Shown here piece by piece: positions 1 to 5,269 of a stretch of DNA of 5,783 bases. How positions within the stretch are numbered: position 1 is the first letter of the stretch; each line of letters opens with the position of its first letter. The notes below the pieces were generated by a model. The model was not told where the DNA came from, searched no databases, and saw only the letters and a list, made by a program, of their open reading frames with translations. The position numbers and the translations under genes were made by a program. This DNA comes from Synergistota bacterium (GTDB taxonomy: Bacteria > Synergistota > JAGHAJ01): the NCBI GenBank assembly GCA_021161545.1, contig JAGHAJ010000024.1, positions 1 through 5,783 on the forward strand. The letters are read 5' to 3'.

Positions 1-2
1 AA

Positions 3-89
3 TTTCAGAATATCTTGGAATATATATTCAATGAAGTTCTTGAGTATTACGAAATGATAAAGAATGGGAAAAGAGACCTCTACTTTTAG
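3..89 (+). CDS. C-terminal end of an upstream gene, probably the [FeFe]-hydrogenase maturase HydG (partial)
   Basis: An open frame enters from the left edge and ends at TAG 87-89, giving the last 28 residues of a protein that finishes LEYYEMIKNGKRDLYF. The composition is protein-like and the helix-rich tail ending in G-K-R-D-L-Y-F resembles, as I remember it, the C-terminus of HydG, the radical-SAM tyrosine lyase that makes the CO and CN ligands of the H-cluster. The gene order fits: hydG, a small gene, then hydE, which as I recall is also the arrangement in Thermotoga maritima. The next gene begins inside this one, overlapping it by 26 bases, which argues for one transcript. The identification rests on a short tail and on context. 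That a gene ends here is fairly sure; that it is HydG is a moderate inference. Confidence 0.5.
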   Translation, partial: FQNILEYIFNEVLEYYEMIKNGKRDLYF

Positions 90-330
90 AGAATTTTCTG
101 AGCTGGCATTCGAGATAAAGCGAAAGTATGGAATTGGCCTTCAGTTAGTTGAAATAATTGGTAGTAGATGGTCTTTTGTGGCAGGAGAGGAAGACGAGCA
201 AAGTTTTCTTCCCCCTGAGCGCATTCGTGTAGGGAGGCGATTTGGCATTGTTTCTGCATGTTGGAGTAGATTACCGGATTTCGAAAAGGAGAAGATACTA
301 ACTGTGGTGAAACGATATGACAAAAGATGA
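64..330 (+). CDS. Small uncharacterised protein between the putative hydG and hydE (88 aa)
   Basis: I do not recognise a named family. The 88-residue product is soluble, with no signal peptide or membrane segment. It starts with a probable amphipathic helix (about residues 7-22), followed by a mixed segment containing GSRWSFVAGEEDE, a proline/arginine stretch LPPERIRVGRRFG, and a C-terminal charged helix ending KRYDKR. There is one cysteine (in SACWSRL) and no metal-binding Cys/His cluster. ATG at 64 is the first possible start because TGA and TAA lie just upstream in frame; the ribosome site is weak, so translation probably relies on coupling to the overlapping upstream gene. Its end overlaps the hydE start by 14 bases. 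Being locked between two neighbouring genes suggests a part in H-cluster maturation or its control, but no function is shown by the sequence itself. Confidence 0.7.
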   Translation: MGKETSTFREFSELAFEIKRKYGIGLQLVEIIGSRWSFVAGEEDEQSFLPPERIRVGRRFGIVSACWSRLPDFEKEKILTVVKRYDKR

Positions 331-1372
331 AATTTTGTATTACCTTAAAACCCATCACGAAGTGGATATGTACAGAATTTTTGAGTTGGCAGATAGAGCT
401 CGTAAGAGATACTGCGGTGATGGGGTGCATCTGAGGGGCATAATAGAGTTTTCAAATTGTTGTGTGAGAAACTGCCTGTATTGTGGTTTAAGGAGGGGAA
501 ATGGGAGGGTCCGCAGATACAGAATGACGGTGGATGAGGTTTATCAGGTTGCAAAGTACGCTGCAGATGCTGGTGTGAAGACGATAGTGTTACAGTCAGG
601 TGAAGACCCATACTATACGGTGAGTGAATTATGCAGGATGGTTGAGCGTGTAAAGGAACTTGATGTTGCTGTTACGCTTTCCCTGGGTGAGAAGAGCTAT
701 AGGGACTATAGGTCTCTAAGGGAGGCTGGGGCAGATAGATATCTGCTAAAATTTGAGACATCTAATAAGAGACTTTATGCATTTTTGAAACCAGATTCTT
801 CGTATGTAAACAGGTTTAGATGCCTTGAGTATCTCTCAGAGTTGGGGTATCAGGTGGGCTCTGGTAATATGGTAGGTTTACCCAACCAGTCTTCTGAAAG
901 TATTGCTGATGATATACTTCTATTTGGGATGCTTGAGCTCGATATGGTGGGTATAGGCCCTTTTATACCGCACCCTGATACCCCTTTGGGTAGCTTTAAT
1001 GGTAGTTCATCTTGTTTAACTGTAAAGGTCATAGCACTGACGAGGATACTTACAAGAAATGCCCATATACCTGCAACAACTGCTCTGGCCACGGTGGACC
1101 CTGAAGGTAGGAGGAAAGCCCTGTGTTGCGGTGCAAATGTTGTAATGCCTGATGTGACGCCGCTTTCATATGCAGCCGATTACGAAATATATCCAGATAA
1201 ATTGACCGAGGGTTCCATTGATGAGGTTAGGAGGCTTATTTTTTCTGTCGGTAGGTATGTTGCCAAAGGATATGGTCATAGCCTGAAGATGGGTGGAAAT
1301 GTTAACATTAGGGGTTCTAATATATCTACCTGCAATTATACTGCCACCGTCAATTTCAATCTGCTGATATGA
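317..1372 (+). CDS. hydE: [FeFe]-hydrogenase maturase HydE, radical SAM enzyme
   Basis: HydE is a cytoplasmic radical S-adenosylmethionine enzyme that works with HydG and HydF to build the di-iron subcluster of the H-cluster. The radical-SAM [4Fe-4S] motif CX3CX2C is present at Cys49, Cys53 and Cys56 within NCCVRNCLYCGLRR. HydE-typical blocks follow in order: RYRMTVDEV (67-75), VLQSGEDPYY (91-100), VTLSLGE (119-125), DRYLLKFET (140-148), NMVGLPNQ (184-191), VGIGPFIPHPDTPL (211-224) and IPATTALAT (251-259). The pattern matches T. maritima HydE closely through a TIM-barrel length of about 325 residues. The accessory C-terminal Cys cluster of the Thermotoga enzyme is absent, which is common and known to be dispensable. 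About 25 extra residues follow the usual end (GNVNIRGSNISTCNYT and on). ATG 317 lies inside the end of the small gene, with GGTGA 6 bases upstream. Confidence 0.95.
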   Translation: MTKDEILYYLKTHHEVDMYRIFELADRARKRYCGDGVHLRGIIEFSNCCVRNCLYCGLRRGNGRVRRYRMTVDEVYQVAKYAADAGVKTIVLQSGEDPYYTVSELCRMVERVKELDVAVTLSLGEKSYRDYRSLREAGADRYLLKFETSNKRLYAFLKPDSSYVNRFRCLEYLSELGYQVGSGNMVGLPNQSSESIADDILLFGMLELDMVGIGPFIPHPDTPLGSFNGSSSCLTVKVIALTRILTRNAHIPATTALATVDPEGRRKALCCGANVVMPDVTPLSYAADYEIYPDKLTEGSIDEVRRLIFSVGRYVAKGYGHSLKMGGNVNIRGSNISTCNYTATVNFNLLI

Positions 1373-1378
1373 TATAAT
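1370..1378 (+). promoter_or_regulatory. Extended -10 promoter for the malic enzyme gene
   Basis: TG-A-TATAAT gives a full consensus -10 hexamer at 1373-1378 with the TGn extension, and the TGA stop codon of hydE supplies that TGA. No good -35 box lies 16-18 bases upstream (TCAATT at 1350-1355 is poor), as expected for an extended -10 promoter. Transcription would begin near 1385, leaving a leader of about 30 bases before the ribosome site GGGGAG (1402-1407) and the ATG at 1416. This would let malic enzyme be expressed independently of the hyd operon. It is motif evidence only. Confidence 0.5.
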
Positions 1379-1415
1379 TTCTTGGTAGTTTTAAAACCTG
1401 TGGGGAGATGATTGC

Positions 1416-2714
1416 ATGGACAAAGATGTGGAAAGGCTTTTACAGAGAGCGGAGAAGCCTTCTGCTGATGCAGTAAGATTGCATCCGTTATATGGTGGAA
1501 AGGTGCAGGTTGTACCAAAGGTGCCTATCAGGAGTTTGGATGATTTTGCCGTGTGGTATACGCCGGGTGTGGCTGCGGTTTGCAGGCTTATTGCCAATAA
1601 TAAAAAGAAATCCTTTGAGTACACTAACCGCATGAACACAATAGCTATTGTATCTGATGGAACGAGGGTGTTGGGTCTGGGTGATATAGGACCGGAAGCA
1701 GGCTTACCTGTTATGGAGGGTAAAGCTTTGATTTTCAAGTATCTTGGAGGAGTGGATGCTGTGCCCCTGTGTGTTTCTGCTACTGAAATTGATGAGCTGG
1801 TTTCTCTCTGTAAGTGGATTTCTCCGTCATTTGGTGGAATAAACATCGAGGATATAGAAAGTCCCAAGTGTTTTTTTCTCCTCGATAAGCTTCAGAGTGA
1901 ACTTCAGATACCTGTCTTCCATGATGACCAGCAGGGGACTGCTGTGGTTGTCCTCGCAGCTTTGAAGAGTGCCATGCGTGTGGTAAACAAAAGCCTTGAG
2001 GACATAAAAGTTGCAATGGTAGGCATGGGGGCTGCCAATGTGGCAAACCTCAGGTTGTTGTTAAAAGCGGGAGTGCGCATAGAAAATGTTGTGGCGTGTG
2101 ATAAGGATGGGATAGTTGCTGATAGTGAGGTAAGTGGCCCTTTGGGTGAACTTTTGATGGGTAGTAACCCCGAAGGTAAAACGGGTGGAATACCCGAAGC
2201 GCTTGAGGGGACCGATGTCTGTATCGCCTTTTCGAAGCCTGGTCCGGATACCATAAGGCCTGAATGGCTCTCTCGAATGAATGAGGATGCTGTTGTGTTT
2301 GCATGTGCCAACCCGATACCTGAGATATGGCCGTGGGATGCAAAGGCTTCAGGTGCAAAAGTGGTTGCGACGGGAAGAAGCGATTTCCCTAATCAGGTTA
2401 ATAATTCACTGGGATTTCCAGCGATTTTCAGGGGGGTATTGGATGTAAGGGCAAAGAAGATAACCGATGAGATGTGTATAGCTGCGGCAGATGCTATATC
2501 GGATTTTGCATACAGAAAGGGGATAGATGAGGAGCACATTGTACCCTCTATGGATGATGAGAAAATGTATGTAGAAGAGGCGATTGCAGTTGCTAAAATG
2601 GCTATGAAGCAGAAGGTTGCGCAAATTTACCTGGATGATGACGAATTGGAAGAAAAAGTGAGACGAAATATAAAAAGTGGGAAAGAGATTATGTCTAAAA
2701 TGTTTGGAATTTAG
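1416..2714 (+). CDS. Malic enzyme (malate dehydrogenase, oxaloacetate-decarboxylating), short bacterial/archaeal type
   Basis: The enzyme oxidatively decarboxylates L-malate to pyruvate and CO2, reducing NAD(P), with a divalent metal. The 432 residues match the short malic enzyme class without the phosphotransacetylase-like extension. The N-terminal domain has FAVWYTPGVA with the catalytic tyrosine (Tyr48), then LGLGDIGPEAGLPVMEGKA with the catalytic lysine (Lys103), metal-site acids in INIEDIESP (Glu145/Asp146) and FHDDQQGTA (Asp170/Asp171). The NAD-binding domain starts at VAMVGMGAANVA (199-210), followed by VVACDKDG, whose Asp229 at the end of the second strand points to NAD rather than NADP. 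GRSDFPNQVNNSLGFP (320-335) is the conserved substrate/cofactor loop. The start is fixed by GGGGAG eight bases before ATG 1416. The nucleotide loop reads GMGAAN where GAGAAG is usual. A terminator follows directly. Confidence 0.93.
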   Translation: MDKDVERLLQRAEKPSADAVRLHPLYGGKVQVVPKVPIRSLDDFAVWYTPGVAAVCRLIANNKKKSFEYTNRMNTIAIVSDGTRVLGLGDIGPEAGLPVMEGKALIFKYLGGVDAVPLCVSATEIDELVSLCKWISPSFGGINIEDIESPKCFFLLDKLQSELQIPVFHDDQQGTAVVVLAALKSAMRVVNKSLEDIKVAMVGMGAANVANLRLLLKAGVRIENVVACDKDGIVADSEVSGPLGELLMGSNPEGKTGGIPEALEGTDVCIAFSKPGPDTIRPEWLSRMNEDAVVFACANPIPEIWPWDAKASGAKVVATGRSDFPNQVNNSLGFPAIFRGVLDVRAKKITDEMCIAAADAISDFAYRKGIDEEHIVPSMDDEKMYVEEAIAVAKMAMKQKVAQIYLDDDELEEKVRRNIKSGKEIMSKMFGI

Positions 2715-2747
2715 TGGGAATCCGTGTGGATTCCCACCTTTTAATTT
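2714..2747 (+). terminator. Intrinsic terminator of the malic enzyme gene, shared with the convergent gene end
   Basis: A perfect 10-bp inverted repeat, GTGGGAATCC (2714-2723) and GGATTCCCAC (2728-2737), closes a GTGT tetraloop and is followed by CTTTTAATTTTT. The stem begins on the last base of the malic enzyme stop codon, and the T-rich tail overlaps the stop codon of the opposite-strand ligase gene. On the minus strand the sequence beyond the stem (TAAATTCC) is only weakly T-rich, so termination in that direction would be less efficient. Confidence 0.9.
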
Positions 2748-4792
2748 TTGCCTGAATGCTTCTTTGCATCTAATATATTTATTGCATTTATTACAGCTTC
2801 AACAGATGCTAATATTATATCGTCTTTTGCTGCGTGGGAGTTTGCAGTGATACCATTCTCTTCTATTTCTACATATACGTCACCGAGGGCATCTGAGCCA
2901 CCTGTTACTGCTTCTACGGAGAACTCTTTGAGTTTGAAGTTTATGTGTTCTTTTAGAAGGCTCCTTATAGTATTTAGTGATGCATCTACAGGCCCTTTTC
3001 CTATGCCTGCACCTGTGTATTCTTTTCCGTCAACGAGTAGAGATACTGTGGATGTAGCTTTTATATTATTTCCTACTACTGTGGTTATGCCTTTTAATAG
3101 TACCTTTGGTTTTATTTCTTTTTCCTTCTTTTCTGGAGAGATAAATTCCTCTTTGAGCTTGAATTTTTGTATCTTCCCTGATGCGGTCATAGGAAATTTG
3201 TCAACAAATTTTACTACCTGAGGTACCTTGAAGTCAGCAACCTTCTCCTTACAGAACGCTTTTACCTCTTCTTCTGTAAGGTTTTCACCAGGTTTTAATA
3301 TGATAAATGCTGCAACCTGCTCACCGTACTTCTTGTCTGGTATGCCAACCACTTGTGCCTCTTTTACCTTTGGGTGCTCAAGCAGCAATTCTTCTATCTC
3401 TCTGGGAGAGATATTTTCTCCACCCCTTATGATTATGTCTTTAGATCTGCCAGTTATCTTTACATATCCGTCTTCGTCCATTATGCCGATATCTCCAGTG
3501 TGGAGCCAACCCTCTTCATCTATGACCCTTCTTGTTGCGCGAGGTTCCTTGTAGTATCCTTTCATTACATTGTATCCTCTGGTACAAACCTCTCCAGGGG
3601 TGTTTACAGGACAGATTTCTCCTGTATAGAGGTCTGCAATCTTTACTTCTACATGTGCCATAGGTTTGCCAACTGTCTTTACCCTGTGTTCCAGTGTGTC
3701 ATTTGTTTCTGTCATGGTGACTCCGGGAGATGCTTCTGTAAGGCCATAAGTGATTACGACTTCGCTCATATTCATCTCGGTATTGACGCGTCTCATGACC
3801 TCTACCGGGCATGTAGCACCTGCCATTATACCTGTCCTCAGACTTTTCAAGTTAAAGCTCTTGAAATCTTGATGATTTAACATGTTTATGAACATGGTTG
3901 GAACCCCATGAACAGCTGTGCACCGCTCTTTTTCGATTGCTTTTAGAGTAGATTCGGTGTCAAATGCTGCTGATGGTAAAACAGAAGTAGCTCCATGGGT
4001 AGTGCACGCAAGGACCCCTAACACCATACCGAAACAGTGGAATAAGGGCACTGGGATGCAGAGTCTATCTTTACTTGTAAACCTCATGTGTTCTCCTATA
4101 TCATATGCATTATTGATAAGATTGTGGTGGGTGAGCATAACGCCTTTGGGAAAACCGGTTGTTCCACTGGTAAACTGTATGTTTGCTACGTCGTCGAACT
4201 TCACCTTTGACTTTATGAACTTGTAATCTTCATCTGGGTAATCCATTTGCAGTATTTCATTGAATGTAAACATACCTTCTAAATGCTTGTCACTCAGGTG
4301 TATGACGTTTTTCAGGTTTGGGAAAGCCTTGCTCTTGAGTTCTCCCAGTTTTGAACTCTTTAGCTCTGGTACAAGCTCATAAACCATTTCTGCGTACTTT
4401 AAGTTCTTATATTCATCTTCTATTATTAATGTAGATGTCTCTGACTTCTTTATCACATATTCGAAATCTCTTGTCTTGAATGCAGAGTTCACGTTTACCA
4501 GTATGGCTCCTATCTTCATGCAACCAAGCATTACGATAACCCATTCAGCGTTGTTAGTTGACCACAGGGCAACTCTGTCACCCTTTTTCACTCCCAGGCT
4601 TAATAATCCCTTTGCAAAGCTGTCTACTACATCGTTTAGGTCCTTATAGGTATATCTTTTTCCTTGATGGAACGAAACTAATGCCTCGTTGTTTGGATGT
4701 TTGCTCACTATCAGCTCAAAATCCTCTCCTATTGTTTTTCCTATGAGTGGAAAACTCCCCAGTCCGTGAAGGTAGCTTTTCTCAAGCTTCAT
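2741..4792 (-). CDS. Acyl-CoA synthetase (AMP-forming, ACSF2/FadD-like) fused to a C-terminal LeuA regulatory domain
   Basis: This 683-residue protein should activate a carboxylic acid to its acyl-CoA through an acyl-adenylate, in the cytoplasm. Residues 1-550 form a complete ANL-family ligase: P-loop FTSGTTGFPKG (207-217), YGLTEAS (349-355), GWLHTGD (428-434), the hinge/core motif GRSKDIIIRGGENISPREIE (448-467) and the catalytic lysine in MTASGKIQK (Lys540). The N-terminus (SYLHGLGSFPLIGKTIGE) and overall pattern resemble medium/long-chain ACSF2-type ligases; the actual acid cannot be read from sequence. After a lysine/glutamate-rich linker (551-561), residues 562-675 match the C-terminal domain of 2-isopropylmalate synthase, including GKGPVDAS and TGGSDALGDVYVE. 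The frame is unbroken. ATG 4792 follows AAAGGGGTG with an 8-base gap and lies behind a consensus promoter. It ends tail to tail with malic enzyme. The fusion is unusual: family ligases normally stop near residue 550. Confidence 0.93.
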   Translation of the reverse strand: MKLEKSYLHGLGSFPLIGKTIGEDFELIVSKHPNNEALVSFHQGKRYTYKDLNDVVDSFAKGLLSLGVKKGDRVALWSTNNAEWVIVMLGCMKIGAILVNVNSAFKTRDFEYVIKKSETSTLIIEDEYKNLKYAEMVYELVPELKSSKLGELKSKAFPNLKNVIHLSDKHLEGMFTFNEILQMDYPDEDYKFIKSKVKFDDVANIQFTSGTTGFPKGVMLTHHNLINNAYDIGEHMRFTSKDRLCIPVPLFHCFGMVLGVLACTTHGATSVLPSAAFDTESTLKAIEKERCTAVHGVPTMFINMLNHQDFKSFNLKSLRTGIMAGATCPVEVMRRVNTEMNMSEVVITYGLTEASPGVTMTETNDTLEHRVKTVGKPMAHVEVKIADLYTGEICPVNTPGEVCTRGYNVMKGYYKEPRATRRVIDEEGWLHTGDIGIMDEDGYVKITGRSKDIIIRGGENISPREIEELLLEHPKVKEAQVVGIPDKKYGEQVAAFIILKPGENLTEEEVKAFCKEKVADFKVPQVVKFVDKFPMTASGKIQKFKLKEEFISPEKKEKEIKPKVLLKGITTVVGNNIKATSTVSLLVDGKEYTGAGIGKGPVDASLNTIRSLLKEHINFKLKEFSVEAVTGGSDALGDVYVEIEENGITANSHAAKDDIILASVEAVINAINILDAKKHSGKN
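2768..3109 (-). other. LeuA-type dimerisation/allosteric domain within the ligase gene
   Basis: Codons 562-675 encode the two beta-beta-beta-alpha units typical of the leucine-binding regulatory domain of 2-isopropylmalate synthase (Pfam LeuA_dimer). The first unit runs from VLLKGITTVVGNN through the strand VSLLVDGKEYTGAG to GKGPVDASLNTIRSLL (598-613). The second runs from LKEFSVEAVTGGSDALGDVY to the helix ILASVEAVINAINIL (660-674). Both units look complete, and the glycine-rich GGSDALG segment that helps form the effector pocket in LeuA is kept. No part of the LeuA catalytic TIM barrel is present. Leucine or a similar molecule as ligand is an inference from homology. Confidence 0.88.
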
Positions 4793-4831
4793 GCCTATTA
4801 CACCCCTTTCTCTGTGAAGATATTAGGCGTG

Positions 4832-4860
4832 ATTATATCTTAAAACTTTACTGTTGTCAA
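4832..4860 (-). promoter_or_regulatory. Consensus SigA promoter of the ligase-LeuA gene
   Basis: Reading the minus strand, TTGACA (4860-4855) is separated by exactly 17 bases from TATAAT (4837-4832): both hexamers and the spacing are perfect consensus. Transcription should start near 4825, giving a leader of about 32 bases that contains the Shine-Dalgarno AAAGGGGTG (4809-4801) before ATG 4792. There is no room in this leader for a riboswitch or attenuator, so control would be at initiation or at the protein. Confidence 0.85.
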
Positions 4861-4905
4861 ATACCGGAATTGGGTAATGTCAACTTTATCTCCTCAATCA
4901 TATTC

Positions 4906-4933
4906 TTGAATTCCTTTGCCAGTTGTGTAATAA
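4906..4933 (+). promoter_or_regulatory. Possible forward promoter upstream of the rhodanese remnant
   Basis: TTGAAT (4906-4911) and TAATAA (4928-4933) are separated by 16 bases and lie about 55 bases before the ATG of the remnant. Both boxes deviate from consensus. A 10-bp palindrome, CAATTAATTG (4958-4967), sits between this candidate and the ribosome site and could be an operator, though so short an AT-rich palindrome may be chance. Confidence 0.3.
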
Positions 4934-4988
4934 TTGAGCTGTTCAAAGGGGCTGATGCAATTAATTGTACACTACGAGGTGATTAAGT

Positions 4989-5226
4989 ATGAAAAAATTA
5001 ATCTATGCTATTATTGTATTCCGAGGGTTTTTTAGAATTTGCTATAGGCAAATTGCTGCCGGATGGCAGTGATACTCTTGTAATTATCGTTTACTGTAGG
5101 ACGGGTAAGAGGTCTCTGCTTTCAGCGAAGACATTGCGCAATATGGGTTACTGAAATGTGTTCGGTATAAAGGGTGGTTTTATGGCTTGGAAGGTTAAGG
5201 GCTATCCGGTGAAACATCTGCCTTGA
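4989..5226 (+). pseudogene. Remnant of a rhodanese-domain protein (deleted, frameshifted, in-frame stop)
   Basis: Rhodaneses are sulfurtransferase-fold proteins with a cysteine loop. The remnant starts with a good ribosome site (GAGGTGAT) and ATG 4989 encoding MKKLIYAIIVF, which looks like the start of a signal peptide or lipoprotein leader, but that frame ends at TGA shortly after. From about 5023 a different frame encodes a recognisable C-terminal half of a rhodanese domain: EGFLEFAIGKLLPDGSDTL, then the active-site loop VYCRTGKRS (Cys codon 5095-5097), SAKTLRNMGY, an in-frame TGA (5152-5154), and NVFGIKGGFMAWKVKGYPVK to the TGA at 5224-5226. The first half of the domain, where DVR and GHIPGA motifs are expected, is missing, so roughly 50-60 codons appear to have been deleted. 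Three independent lesions argue for genuine decay. A product made from ATG 5005 would stop at the inner TGA. Confidence 0.8.
5036..5069 (+). repeat. Two adjacent short inverted repeats within the rhodanese remnant
   Basis: AATTTGC (5036-5042) pairs with GCAAATT (5048-5054) around a 5-base loop, and CTGCC (5056-5060) pairs with GGCAG (5065-5069) around GGAT, one base later. Neither is followed by a T-run, so they are not an intrinsic terminator. They lie close to where the frame changes in the remnant. They may be coincidental, as they fall in the conserved-looking coding stretch FAIGKLLPDGS. Confidence 0.4.
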
Positions 5227-5251
5227 TATTTTTATGCCTTTGTCCTATAAT
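5223..5251 (+). promoter_or_regulatory. SigA-type promoter of the WecA/MraY-like gene
   Basis: TTGATA (5223-5228, five of six consensus bases) and TATAAT (5246-5251, perfect) are 17 bases apart. The -35 box overlaps the final TGA of the rhodanese remnant. Initiation is predicted near 5258, only about 12 bases before the TTG start at 5270, so the Shine-Dalgarno GGGGGTGG would lie at the very 5' end of the transcript. Confidence 0.65.
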
Positions 5252-5269
5252 CTTTCTGGGGGTGGATAG

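Noticed and set aside
1866-1878. T-run inside the malic enzyme gene as a terminator or slippage site
   Set aside because: No stem precedes it and the reading frame and family similarity continue unbroken on both sides.
1391-2358. Minus-strand open frames opposite the malic enzyme gene
   Set aside because: The plus-strand malic enzyme is complete with all catalytic motifs; the antisense translations have no family features.
2748-3880. Several long plus-strand open frames opposite the ligase gene
   Set aside because: They are antisense shadows of a well-supported 683-codon gene; their products are Ser/Phe/Cys-rich with no recognisable motifs and no good ribosome sites.
4857-4899. A 14-codon minus-strand ORF as a leader peptide for attenuation of the ligase gene
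   Set aside because: It lies upstream of the predicted transcription start, so it would not be in the ligase transcript, and it has no run of regulatory codons such as leucine.
4747-4986. Plus-strand 79-codon frame spanning the ligase start and its promoter
   Set aside because: It begins inside the ligase coding sequence on the other strand, covers a consensus promoter, and its product has no protein-family character.
5152-5154. In-frame TGA in the rhodanese remnant as selenocysteine or a recoded sense codon
   Set aside because: The position is a variable, non-catalytic residue between GY and NV, the true active-site Cys is present at 5095-5097, and no convincing SECIS-like hairpin follows. 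TGA is used as a normal stop by hydE and the small gene, and Trp is encoded by TGG.
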